NCBI GenBank assembly: GCA_003427395.1
Contig: BFEA01000197.1
Location: forward strand, 268,188-297,170
DNA: 28,983 nt
Reading direction: 5' to 3'
Origin: Chara braunii
Lineage: Eukaryota > Streptophyta > Charophyceae > Charales > Characeae
Both the position numbers and the translations under genes were made by a program. The notes beneath the pieces were generated by a model, which had not been told where the DNA came from, did not search any database, and was given only the letters and a program-made list of their open reading frames with translations. Below, in pieces: positions 19,827 to 28,913 of this stretch; the first letter of the stretch is position 1, and every line of letters starts with the position of its first letter.

Positions 19827-19887
19827 TATGGCAGGCATGCTGAGTGCCACCCGTCGTGGCAATTGTTGGGCTGAGAATGCTCAGCTA

Positions 19888-19996
19888 CCTTCTTCCCCCG
19901 AATACAACGTACGGGGTCATTATAGCTGTGTATCTAGACTGAAACATGCGTCAAATACAGCTATAATGACCGTGCGTTATATTCGGGGGAAGAAGG
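19888..19996. mobile_element. TA-flanked MITE, copy 3 (best preserved)
   Basis: TA|CCTTCTTCCCCCGAATACAA at the left and TTATATTCGGGGGAAGAAGG|TA at the right, 109 bp, with the nested GTCATTATAGCTGT/ACAGCTATAATGAC inversion. It folds almost end to end, as Stowaway-like elements do. Confidence 0.85.
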
Positions 19997-20414
19997 TAGG
20001 TCTTCCATGTGTTCATCCACCTCATCATTACAATGTATGTCCTCTCTGTCGTCAAGGACAGACTCATTCTTGAGCCTCTTCTTATCCTCTTCATCTTCAC
20101 TCCACACTCACTACTTTCCCTTACTTTCCCTTTATCGTTCTTTGTTTGTCTGCTCTCCATCTCTCCTCCCTGTGTTTATCCCCTCCCCCTTCACTCTGCC
20201 TCTTTCTCACAGCGAACAAGTGGGCTGTTATGGCACACGGGGATGGGGGCAGCTCGCGCTCAACTTCATCAACGTGGCGAGCCTTGTACGTGAGAGGCAC
20301 GGTGAAAGGGGAGTCAAAAGAAGAATGAGTAAAATGAATGGTTTCACTGTGTCCTTCATGTTTGTCTTGTTATTTTTTTTATTCTTTTTTTTTGCCGTTT
20401 GTTTCGCAAATTGC

Positions 20415-20415
20415 N
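20415..20415. other. Single ambiguous base
   Basis: An isolated N in otherwise ordinary sequence, after a T-rich stretch. Confidence 0.95.
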
Positions 20416-20459
20416 CTCTTTTAGTTCATAGTTATGTGACAATATATATACATACAGGG

Positions 20460-20806
20460 TAGCCGGCGCTCGGGATGGGCCGAACCCCCGAACCCGAACA
20501 CCTGAACGTATGGGACCCCTTGGGGATGCGTTCGGTCGTTCGGGCCGAACGTGGACCTAAAAAAAAAAAAAAAAAAAAAACTGAAAAAAACGTATGTTAT
20601 GGAAAATGATAAAATAAAAAACATTTGCCTGAGCATTACATCCAAGTTCCCTATCAAATTTGAAATAAAAATAAAATACGGAAAATAAAAACCAGGGTTA
20701 CAACTTACTAGCCCATACGTACGGAGGCCCCTGGGCGGACCTCCATACGGTCGGGCATTCGGGGTCCCGTTCGGGGTCCGAACCTGAGGGGGTTCGGTCC
20801 CCGCCA
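20460..20806. repeat. Foldback element with CCGAACCCC arms
   Basis: The left arm (GGGCCGAACCCCCGAACCCG, CCTGAACGTATGGGACCCC) faces a right arm read in reverse (GGGACCGAACCCCCTCAGG, ACCGTATGGAGGTCC). An AT-rich 180-bp interior with poly(A) separates the arms. The family is unknown. Confidence 0.6.
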
Positions 20807-21509
20807 AAAAATATTTTATTTCAGCACCTAAAAATTTTTATTTTTTTCTGGTTTTTTTTTTTTTGTGCGTTCTCTATGATGTTAGGTACATGATAAATTT
20901 TGAAGTCATTTTGCTAAGCCAAAAAAAAGAAAAAAAAATCTCCAAAGATGGAGGTGTCAAAACGTCCTCACCCACTCACAATTTTTTTTTTCCTTCACTT
21001 TTTTATTTTTGTTTTCACTTTACTTCAGGGCTTAAAACTTTTTTTTTTTTTTTTTTTCTTGAAACTTTTTTCATGAGTTTTTTATTATCGGAAGTACACA
21101 TATTAAAAGGGCCTTTACCCGTTCAGACCCTGAATGACGAACGCAGCATAATGGGGCCCACTCAGCCAGAACCCACCCAACTCGTGAAAAGCAGACCAAA
21201 AGACATGTTCTCCTCTCTGGGTCAGAAGACTCAGAACTCACAGCCTAACTGAAGTGAGGAGTTGTGTCAAAGGTGACAGTTGTGCCCCAGGACGCACAGT
21301 TGCAGCATGATTCAATTGTGGGAGTCACGTCTGTTCGTCCAGGGGGCTGTGTAAGTCATGTCTGTTCGTGCAGTAGATGTGTCTGTTCGTGCAAAAGTTG
21401 TCTGTCCGAATGGAAGTCAATGGGGTAGAGTCCCAGTCCAAGTCAAAGTCCAACAGGCAGTCCAGATTCGGACCCAAAGGCCAAAATTCAGGCCCAAAGG
21501 CCACAGCAG

Positions 21510-21742
21510 CAGCAGACCCTGCAATATATAAAATTATAAATTTTCAGGATATTTGAATTCCATTTTTTATTTTCAACCCTGAGGCAGATGTTCAAATTAT
21601 TTTTCTGCATAACATGGTTCTTTTTTTGGATTCTTTGGACTTTTTTTTTTTTTTTTTTTTTTTTTGCTGTGACCTTACCGGGTCCTTCCACGGGCGGGCC
21701 GCCCGGGAAAACAAGCTGACCTGGGCGGCCGGGCAGGTAGCC
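21510..21742. mobile_element. GGCTACCAG-family element, copy B (right part)
   Basis: It shares with copy A the CCTGAGGCAGA, CTGCATAACAT, GGATTCTTTGG, poly(T), GCTGTGACCTT and CACGGGCGGGCC blocks and the end GGCCGGGCAGGTAGCC. The left terminus has diverged or been lost. Confidence 0.65.
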
Positions 21743-22315
21743 CAGCTTTTTGGCAACCGTAAGATGGCCTTTTATTTTTTTTTCCCTCTCATGTGGGTAA
21801 AGGAAGAAAACACACTCGTCATTGTTAGTAAACTGAACAATAGTTCGAACCCTGAAGGAACCAGCTGAATACAATAAAGTAAGGGGGGCTGCTGCCTTCA
21901 TCCCAACTACGGGGTTTAGAGTCGAAAGAGTACGCCATTGGGAACTATACTAATATCAACTAATACTACTAATATATAATATAATAATGTGCACTAAGAG
22001 TTATGGGTTGAGCCTATCCCCTCGGGGTACTATATCCGCTCTACTCTGGGCGGGGAGTAGTACCCAGGCTCTATGTCTGACCCCCAGCAAGGCATGGAAG
22101 GGGGACAATCATACCTTCAAGACCAACCAGGGGGGGGGGACAAGCTGTCTATCTCAGCTGGTGAACCCGAGGCCCGCCGCAGGAGGACGTCGGGAGCCGG
22201 TTGAAGGACGCAGGGAATGGAACCGATGACCTCCTGAGTGCCACTTATGTCCCCTCTACCCTCAAAAATTCCAATTTCATTTCATAAACAAGATATGAGG
22301 CCAATGTCAGGTTTT

Positions 22316-22421
22316 TTTTTCTCGATTTAAGCGTGTCATCATCCTTTTCAGGGGTCTTTTGCTAATTTAGTATCTACCCTTTCTCTGTATCGTTCCGATT
22401 TTAACGGATGTCTCGAAGGAC
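22316..22421 (-). pseudogene. U6 snRNA pseudogene with internal insertion
   Basis: On the minus strand it starts GTCCTTCGAGACATCCGTTA and AAATCGGAACGATACAGAGA, like U6. About 16-24 extra bases follow, then AATTAGCAAAAGACCCCTG, AAAAGGATGATGACACGC and AAATCGAG. Both ends of U6 are present, but the insertion lies between the ACAGAGA box and the AGC triad, and the sequence has many substitutions. Confidence 0.85.
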
Positions 22422-23465
22422 ACCAAGGTCAGGCTTCAGGTAACCCCAGGACAAATGCAAAAAAAAAAAAAAGAAAAAAAAAAAAGGAAAAGAATGAAAA
22501 AAATTGGGGAAAAGATATGTTGGGTTGAATAATTGAATTCCAAGGCAAACTTTTGACTTAGTGTTCACGATATACTTTGAAATTTAATATAAAAGTTAAT
22601 AAAACTGACAACTCAGTGACGAGCTCCTCCTTCACATTTGTGAGATCTTGAGGACCCAAAAAGAAAAACAACTGGATGAAATGATCTTGAGTTTTGCATC
22701 TTGTTAAATGTATGCAGGCCTCCTTGTCTGCCTCGGAGTCTCGGACAGCATGCCGTTCTTTTTGTTTTGTTTTCTTTCTTTCCTTTTTCCGTCGGTCAAG
22801 CTGACAGACAGAATGTGCAACTAGAGAGTCGTCGTCGTCGTCCTTTTTTCTTCTTTTTTTTTTCTTTTTTTTTTGGTAGGCTGTGCACATTCTGCATCTT
22901 CTTTTTCTTTTCCTTTTTTTTTTCTTTTTGAAGTTGTTCACGTTCTCGGTAGGGCAGTTGGCATTTCAGCTCAAGAGCGCAGGTACCACCCCGCCTCACC
23001 CTCAATTCCGCACCGGGAGACCTTTACGGTATACCCAGTCGTACAGGCATCACCCTCAGTCCCCCAGATGTTCTGCGAGTTGCCCTTCCGTTCTCTTCAA
23101 GAACCGCCTAACCCCACCGACTACAATTTCTGGGGCCGTCCCATCCCCCCATACACGCTAGGAGTTTTTCGACGGAGCACTCTGGACTTAATCGCGGTCA
23201 CATACATTCCACAAGTGACTGTGTTCTCGGTTGGATAAATCCAGGAAAGCACTAATGTGAATAGTATGGTCTTAACCGCCTCCCTCCCTCTGTCATAACT
23301 TTTATTGAACTGTCTTGAAGTGAGTGTGCAGAGTCCACAAAAGCCTCTCCCTCCCCCCCCTAGAAGGCGGCAATTTTTTATTTTTTTTCCCCCTCGTCAG
23401 CGCTCGCAGACACCCGTTTGCACTGGTCCAGCTCCAGTCGGACAGTTTTTTTCTGGCTCTGGAGA

Positions 23466-24145
23466 TCGGGACCAGGATTGGGACTCCCGCAACCAGCCGG
23501 CGGGACGCATGGGACAGGTGTTCCGATATTGAAATCCACAGCCATGTGGGACACGTGCGCCAGTACCGAGTCCCACAACCAACCTATGGGACACATGTTC
23601 CGGTAGGGAGTCCCACAAGCAACCTGCAGGACACGTTAGACATGTGTTCCAGTACGGAGTCCCGCAACCAACCTGCTGGACTGGTTAGACACGCGTTCCA
23701 CTAGTGAGTCCCACAACCAATCTGTGGGACATGCGGCAGATGTGTCGGCCATGCGGGACACATTTTCCAGTAGCGAGTCCCACAACCAACCTGCGGAACA
23801 CATGTTTCGGTAGCGAGTCAAACGACTGACCTGCACGACACGTGCAACGCATGTTCCTGTAGCAAGTTGGGCAACCAATGTGTGGAACATGTGGGACACC
23901 AATGTGTGGGACATGTGAGACACCAATGTGTGGGAGGGGACATGTGGGACACCAATGTGTGGGACATGTGGGACACTTGTTCTGGTAGCGAGTCCCATAA
24001 CCAACCTGTAGGACAGATGGGGACACATGTTATGACTGGTGAGTCCCACAACCAACTGGCAGGACATGTCGGACACTTGTTCCAGTATACCGAGTCCCAA
24101 CCAACCTCTGGGACATGTGGGACACGTCTTCCTGTAGTCCACCAG
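23466..24145. repeat. Irregular minisatellite, GAGTCCCACAACCAACCTG unit
   Basis: Units of about 42-72 bp each contain GAGTCCCACAACCAACCTG, GGGACACATGT and TTCC(A/G)GTAGCGAG. In the middle (23874-23970) a shorter sub-repeat, CACCAATGTGTGGGACATGT, takes over. Minus-strand ORFs across it encode VSHMSHTLVSHM-type repeats and look accidental. Confidence 0.85.
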
Positions 24146-24380
24146 ATCCTACAGAACTCGTTGACAGAAGGAATCATGGATGTATGCAGGACAGGCAAAA
24201 GCAGTTGACACTTTACACAAGTTTACGGAGCAGTTCTCCGTCACAGGTGTGTAGGGTTAAAGACTCCTAGAGGAATGTGGAAGAGAACTTTGTACGAGAC
24301 GCACAAAGTCTTGCAGTCCTAACCCAAAAGAACTTAGTATTTCTTCGGTGACATTGAGAAGACTCGGAAAATTTAAGCAT

Positions 24381-24570
24381 ACCCACACGGCCTAGCTCAG
24401 TGGGTACACCCATGAACTGTTGAAATACAGACCCGAGTTCGAATCCAGATGATGGAAGTTGATTGATGAGTAAAAGTTGTAAAACCAACTATTAATGAAT
24501 TGCTTGGGGCCAGTCAGCTCAATGATAATATTTCAAGGCTGTCGCCCTTTTAAAAAAAAAAAAAAAAAAA
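24381..24570 (+). mobile_element. tRNA-derived SINE, copy S1
   Basis: A-box-like CCTAGCTCAGTGGGTACACC (24391-24410) and B-box-like GAGTTCGAATCC (24435-24446) stand at Pol III promoter spacing. A tRNA-unrelated body follows (GATGGAAGTTGATTGATGAG, GGGGCCAGTCAGCTCAATGA), then CAAGGCTGTCGCCC and a pure A19 tail. It is the best preserved of three copies. Copies at 8443-8668 and 25865-26065 share head, body and the CAAGGC(C/T)GT(C/T)GC 3' end. Confidence 0.88.
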
Positions 24571-24576
24571 GTATTA

Positions 24577-24617
24577 CTTTTTTCTTCTTCTTCTTCTTCT
24601 TCTTCTTCTTCTTCTCT
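24577..24617. repeat. (TTC)n microsatellite
   Basis: About 11 TTC units fused to the 3' side (minus strand) of a U6 fragment. Confidence 0.9.
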
Positions 24618-24652
24618 GTATCGTTCCAATTTTAACGGATGTCGGGAAGGAT
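24611..24652 (-). pseudogene. U6 snRNA 5' fragment
   Basis: On the minus strand, ATCCTTCCCGACATCCGTTA and AAATTGGAACGATACAGAGA match U6 from near its 5' end to the ACAGAGA box. Then (GAA)n replaces the rest. Confidence 0.85.
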
Positions 24653-24850
24653 GCAGTAGTAGTACTACTTGTATGTGGTGGGATTCTAAATTTCTGACAG
24701 AGTCAGACAGACAGTACCATACATGGCAGGGATCTGATCTCTGGGACCACCATATGGTCTGTCGGTGAGAAGCTTGGCTTGGTTGGATATGTTTTATTTT
24801 ATTTTTGAGTAATTTTTCAACTTTTTCTTGTTGTTGGTAAACTTTCTAAA

Positions 24851-24854
<4 letters not shown>

Positions 24855-24884
<30 letters not shown>
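24855..24884. repeat. Poly(A) run of 30
   Basis: Homopolymer about 60 bp before exon D. No clear flanking duplication. Confidence 0.9.
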
Positions 24885-24886
<2 letters not shown>

Positions 24887-24946
24887 TCGTGAGGTTTGCT
24901 GCTTGCTGCTCTGAGCTGACTTCTGGCACTGTTGTGATGCCTGCAG

Positions 24947-25030
24947 GCTGAGCGCGATCCTAAACCCCTCCATGCTGCAGCCCGGATTCTGATCAATTCG
25001 CAGATGGATAATGGTGACTTTCCTCAACAG
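24947..25030 (+). CDS. Oxidosqualene cyclase, internal exon D
   Basis: The exon has 28 codons in phase 0, beginning [19 protein letters not shown] and ending MDNGDFPQQ. It covers the last QW-type repeat (QMxNGDFPQQ), which packs the outer helices of the C-terminal alpha/alpha barrel in this family. The acceptor is CCTGCAG and the donor is CAG|GTAAGT. It joins exon C across a 5.8-kb intron without loss of frame. AERDPKPLH is nearly identical to the land-plant sequence. A 30-nt poly(A) run lies about 60 bases upstream in the intron. Confidence 0.95.
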
Positions 25031-25199
25031 GTAAGTGTTGTTTGTTTGGCCTTTTTTGTGCACTCCAAAGCCTTTGAAGGGCCATTGTTAGTTATGTTCA
25101 CCCACTCTTTGCTTTTTTTCTGCCTCTTGGTGGTACTCCACTGCGGCCTCTTTAAGGAATCTCCTTTTTTTTTGGGGTTGCAGGGGGGGGGGGGGGGGG

Positions 25200-25292
25200 G
25201 AGGATTTCTCAATTTATGCATGTCAACCTTTGCGCAGGGGTCATGATGATCTCCTCTGTATCATTCCAATTTTAACGGATGTCCCAAAGGAC
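25200..25292 (-). pseudogene. Nearly full-length U6 snRNA pseudogene
   Basis: The minus strand reads GTCCTTTGGGACATCCGTTA, AAATTGGAATGATACAGAGG, GACCCCTGCGCAAAGGTTGA, CATGCATAAATTGAGAAAT, covering U6 from its 5' stem-loop to just before the 3' end. The ACAGAGA box is ACAGAGG and the AGC triad region reads ATCATCATG, so catalytic positions are broken. No plant U6 promoter elements are seen upstream. Confidence 0.9.
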
Positions 25293-25338
25293 ATTTCCCT
25301 AATTAATTTAAGCATGGCGGTTTCTCCGTAATAGAAAT

Positions 25339-25406
25339 TTGGACTCCACCAAAAAAGAAAAGAAAAAAAGAAAAAATAAATAAAATAAAAAAAAATTGGA
25401 CTCCAC
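25339..25406 (+). mobile_element. A-rich insertion with 11-bp flanking duplication
   Basis: TTGGACTCCAC at 25339-25349 recurs at 25396-25406. Between them lies only an A-rich tract (AAAAAAGAAAAG...AATAAATAAAAT). Same layout as 6703-6758 and 25928-25978. Confidence 0.55.
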
Positions 25407-25864
25407 ATTACTGCCCATTTTGCAGACTATTACGAGAAGGGCACCTTAACCACATACTACCTCCCACGGAGTTGAGTTCGGGTCTGCAAAGAAATGATTG
25501 AAGGATATTCTTCCGCGAATGGCTGCAGCTCCCGTTGGGGTGCCTGTGTCCCTGTAGCAACTAGGAAAAGAGGCCGTGCTACGACGTCCGCATTTTAATG
25601 CGCTGGGGGACGAGGTGTCAGACCAGACGCGCTCCAGCACACAGAACTTAAATGATGAACGTTTTTACAGGCAGTAGGGGCGGCTCATAAAAATGAATGA
25701 AAAAATCAGAAAATTCTGAAAATTTGAAAATGCAGTGGAATCCCGGGTACTTCGAGGAAATCCCTCGTCGGTATACAACCAACCCTCTGTCTGGCACACT
25801 CCTCTCTCGATGTGCAACGCTCTGTCTGGCACCGTCTTCTCTTTCTCGCCCCCCCTTCTCCCCC

Positions 25865-26065
25865 TTTGATGGCGACGGCCTTGATATATATTATTGAATG
25901 ATTGAACTGACCGGTCCCAGGGAATTCAGAATGATTTTGTTTATAAAAAAAAAAGAAAAAAAAAGAATGATTTTGTTTTTTCTGTTCATCAGGTTGTATC
26001 CGGATTCGAGACTGAGTCTATATATTTCAACAGCTCATGGGTGTACCAACTGCAATGGGCCCATC
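25865..26065 (-). mobile_element. tRNA-derived SINE, copy S3 (interrupted)
   Basis: On the minus strand: GGTACACCCATGAGCTGTTG, AAATATATAGACTCAGTCTC, GAATCCGGATACAACCTGAT, then the body and CAAGGCCGTCGCC. The A-box has decayed. An A-rich 21-bp insert splits the body at 25943-25963. Confidence 0.75.
25928..25978 (+). mobile_element. A-rich insertion inside SINE S3, 15-bp duplication
   Basis: AGAATGATTTTGTTT at 25928-25942 is repeated exactly at 25964-25978, and the 21 bp between is A-rich (one T, one G). Uninterrupted SINE copies have one version of the site, which supports a later insertion. Confidence 0.7.
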
Positions 26066-26222
26066 GGAACACTCTTCTCTTTCTCATTTGTTCCTTTTTT
26101 TTTTCTTTTTTTTTTTTTGAAACAGCTCAGCCAAGTACTAGGGGTGCTGATATAATGTGTATCATAGACGGAGACTGATTTACTATTTGTGCTTTTTGCT
26201 GCTGCGGACTCTGAATGATACT

Positions 26223-26266
26223 GGGCCTTGCCGCACCACTCACCAAATGTGAAAAAAAACAAAAAC
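26223..26266. mobile_element. Left half of a MITE related to 12951-13071
   Basis: GGGCCTTGCCGCACCACTCA and CCAAATGTGAAAAAAAACAA follow the same order as the left arm of the 121-bp MITE (GGGTGTCGCCACACCACTCT, GGAAATGTGAAAAACACAAA). Confidence 0.5.
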
Positions 26267-26780
26267 CTATAGCGGGTGTGTCTTTCAATGTTTGACGAGT
26301 AGTGCTGTGAGACCTTTAGTAGTAGTCGTGGTGGTGGTGGTGGTAGTGGTGGTAGTGGTAGTAGTGGTAGTAGTGGTAAACTTGTAGTAGTAGTGGTTGT
26401 TGTAGAGAGAAGCAGAGAACAAACTGCCTTTCGAGCCTGATCATTCAACCAAGTGTTTGACGTAATCTTCATTTGATGCTCTGCGCTGAATGAAAGCATG
26501 CAAGGCAAGGACGTCAACGAAAATTTCGTCGAAAAGCGTCAGAATATGCACCAGACACCGGAGTTGAATCATCGTGATACCAGATTACAGTTGAGGACTG
26601 AGAAATGACACGAAGTCCAGAGACATAATCGGGTCACTGAATACCACCCAGCCTAGCCATGCCAAGGGTCGAGTTGTGCGCGACTTCCACCATGTCTTTT
26701 CTTTTGCTGCGTGTGCGTCTTTTTCTATTTTCTGTGGCAGTGTTTGTGTTAGTAGTGCCAAGTACCATCCAGTCCACACA

Positions 26781-26859
26781 GTACAACACAACCCACAGTA
26801 AAAAAAAATGCGTTATCCAGTGCACATTGTACCACACAACCCACAGTGAAAAAAAATGC
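26781..26859. repeat. Tandem pair, about 50-bp period
   Basis: GTAC(A/C)ACACAACCCACAGT followed by poly(A) and ATGC occurs twice, about 50 bp apart. Confidence 0.8.
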
Positions 26860-27109
26860 CTCTTCCGCATAGTATCACCCAGTTTCGTAGAAAGGGTTGA
26901 GCCAAGTCGAGCTGAGGCGAGGGAGTGGGAGTGGGAGTGGAAGTGGGAGAGGAGTTGGAGTGGGAGAGGAGCTGGAGTTGGAGTTGGAGTTGAGCTGTGT
27001 TGAGGTAGTTGAGGTGAGATGAGTTGATTTGAATTGAGTTGCGCCAGCTTAGTCAAACTGAAGTGATTTGTGTCGAGCTGCTGAGTCGAGTAGAGGTGAA
27101 TGGAGTGGA

Positions 27110-27184
27110 AGTTTCGTTCGTTCGAGTTCGTTCGAGTTTGGATTTGGGACTCTTTCGTTCGTTCGAGTTTGGATTTGGGACTCT
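27110..27184. repeat. TTCGTTCGTTCGAGTTTGGA duplication
   Basis: TTCGTTCGAGTTTGGATTTG followed by GGACTCT occurs twice in tandem. Confidence 0.85.
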
Positions 27185-27454
27185 AGTGCTGTGGAACTTT
27201 AGATGAGTGAAGTTGAAATTGGACCCGAGTTGCGTCAAGTTGCATCGAGCGAATATGGACTTTGATATAGTCCAGGTTCACAAGAATGGATGGGAAAGGA
27301 ATGGCAGAAGGGATGGCGGACAAAGTCCACGCACTTGGGCGCATGGATGTTATTCATATCATAAGCAAAAGAAAAACCAACAAAAGGAGATCATTTCTCA
27401 GTTGTTCCATCTCTTCCGTAGGGCAAAAACCAAACTAAATCTCCATCTCATTCT

Positions 27455-27592
27455 CTGAACAGATGTGTTCAAAAGGACTATGTCGGAGACTTTTGACTAA
27501 GTGTTTTTTGTTTTTTGTTTTTTTTTTTTTTGCTCGTTGATCTCTGAAAAGATGTGTTCAAAAGGACTATTTGTGAGACTTTTGACCAAATG

Positions 27593-27621
<29 letters not shown>
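27455..27621. repeat. 89-bp duplication with poly(T) spacers
   Basis: CTCTGAA(C/A)AGATGTGTTCAA, AAGGACTAT and GAGACTTTTGAC recur at an offset of 89 bp (GATGTG at 27462 and 27551). Each copy is followed by a T-rich run. The last T run ends about 80 bp before the exon E acceptor. Confidence 0.85.
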
Positions 27622-27626
<5 letters not shown>

Positions 27627-27699
27627 TACTAGTTGTTGTCAACTTATCACTTGTTGCCGTTGATTCTTTGCCTTGTGTGGACATTTTCCCTGTGTTCAG

Positions 27700-27816
27700 G
27701 AGATCATGGGAGTTTTTAATGCCAACTGCATGATATCGTACTCCAACTACCGCAACATTTTCCCGATCTGGGCACTCAGCATGTACCATACTCATGTCTT
27801 GAAGAAGAGAGGATGA
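27700..27816 (+). CDS. Oxidosqualene cyclase, terminal exon E with stop codon
   Basis: The exon has 38 codons plus TGA, from [19 protein letters not shown] through IFPIWAL to VLKKRG. It matches the invariant C-terminal block [29 protein letters not shown] of plant cycloartenol synthases. The acceptor is TGTTCAG. The Gly after IFPIWAL is Ser here, and the tail after it is short and basic (LKKRG), as is common in the family. The stop at 27814-27816 fixes the 3' end of the coding region. I see no clear AATAAA in the following 100 bases, so the poly(A) site is not placed. Confidence 0.94.
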   Translation, partial: EIMGVFNANCMISYSNYRNIFPIWALSMYHTHVLKKRG

Positions 27817-27898
27817 GTGTGCACAGAAATTGGGCTGGTCATGCTTCACGACTCGCGGAAGGATGATCTATCCATTGGGTACAAGCAAGATTCACAGT

Positions 27899-27920
27899 CT
27901 AGGGTTTAGGGTTTAGGGTT
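27899..27920 (+). repeat. Interstitial plant-type telomere repeat
   Basis: AGGGTTTAGGGTTTAGGGTT, nearly three TTTAGGG units, 85 bp after the cyclase stop codon. Confidence 0.8.
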
Positions 27921-28009
27921 CGCATTTAACCCCTATTTGAACCTGTGGTTAACTTGCGAAAGAGGGTTATAAACTTGTAAAGGGCTACAGCGCTGCGCGT
28001 AAGGCCAGG

Positions 28010-28345
28010 TGAAATCCATCAAGGTATCTGATAAGGTGATTCTTGGGCTCCTCTAGGACAAGAGAGCAAGCTGCACACTTTAGGGTTAAGGTTTGGGCCC
28101 TTTTGAGGCTTTCGATACCCCCCGAGGTGGGGTATCGTAGCCCATTTTAATGCCAGCTGAAAACCTTGAACGTATCCGATGATATGATTGCTGGGCTTCT
28201 CTGGGACGAGAGCAAGGTGCATATTTTGGGGTTTGGGCCCTTTCGAGGCTTTCGATACCCTTTTAAGTGGGGTGTAATTTGCATTTTAAGGGGTCAGTGT
28301 TTGGGTCATTTGACGTCTCCGATACCCCCCCCTAGGTGGGACGTC
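28010..28345. repeat. Diverged repeat, about 140-bp unit
   Basis: GTTTGGGCCCTTT(T/C)GAGG and CTTTCGATACCC recur with a 140-bp offset (28091, 28231). Shared flanks include TGGGCT(C/T)CTCT(A/G)GGAC and AGAGCAAG. A shortened third unit starts near 28299. Confidence 0.75.
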
Positions 28346-28615
28346 AGGGTGTTATGGATTTGCCCAGGACTAGGACCCTGGACCTCCTTCCGGGTATCAC
28401 ACTTTTACTCTCCTGACCCTTTTTTTTTTTTTTTTTTTTTGTTGTTGTGTGTCCTTGGTGCCAGGCCGCCGGCCCATTTACATGTCCGTCTCTTGGACAT
28501 TTTCCCTTGCTGCCCGTCTGGTACTCACTTATTCCGGACATACCCCTGGGACCAACCCAAGCTCGGACCTGCTCTCAGGTATATGTACCGGTGCTGCACA
28601 TCTTTTCGGCATCAT

Positions 28616-28662
<47 letters not shown>

Positions 28663-28913
28663 TGTCTGACTACGACATTGAATTGTTTCTGCTACTTTCT
28701 GGTACTCTTCTCTGAGGAGTCTGAGCATCTGTTCGTCATCCCAGTTGAGTTCTACGGCAGAGTCTCTGTGAGAGTGTGTATGTGTGTTCATTCCCTTACA
28801 CTGCTGCACCTCCTTGGACCCACTGCTTATAACAGAGGGGTTATAATTGCGTGGAAATGCCAGCTCTAAGGTATTTGGAGCTCCGGCAGCTCTGAGCAGA
28901 TACAGCCCCATGG

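Larger units (their letters stand above)
19124..24946 (+). other. Cyclase intron 3
   Basis: Phase-0 GT-AG intron of 5823 bp, the most repeat-dense intron in the window. Stretches 19331-19629, 20807-21509, 21743-22310 and 22440-23465 show only low-complexity T- or A-rich DNA and short motif repeats (for example GTCTGTTCGT three times at 21330-21395). No gene was recognised there. Confidence 0.8.
25031..27699 (+). other. Cyclase intron 4
   Basis: Phase-0 GT-AG intron of 2669 bp. Stretches 25407-25860, 26270-26780 (including a GGT/GTA repeat at about 26325-26400) and 27190-27450 contain no recognised gene. A GAGTT/GGGAGT purine-rich low-complexity stretch occupies about 26890-27110. Confidence 0.8.

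Noticed and set aside
23636-24198. Minus-strand ORFs with SHMSHTLVSHM repeats
   Set aside because: They translate a minisatellite of irregular unit length, so no frame is conserved.
28447-28869. 140-codon ORF in the 3' flank
   Set aside because: Much of it is IYLFIYLF translated from the ATTT microsatellite.
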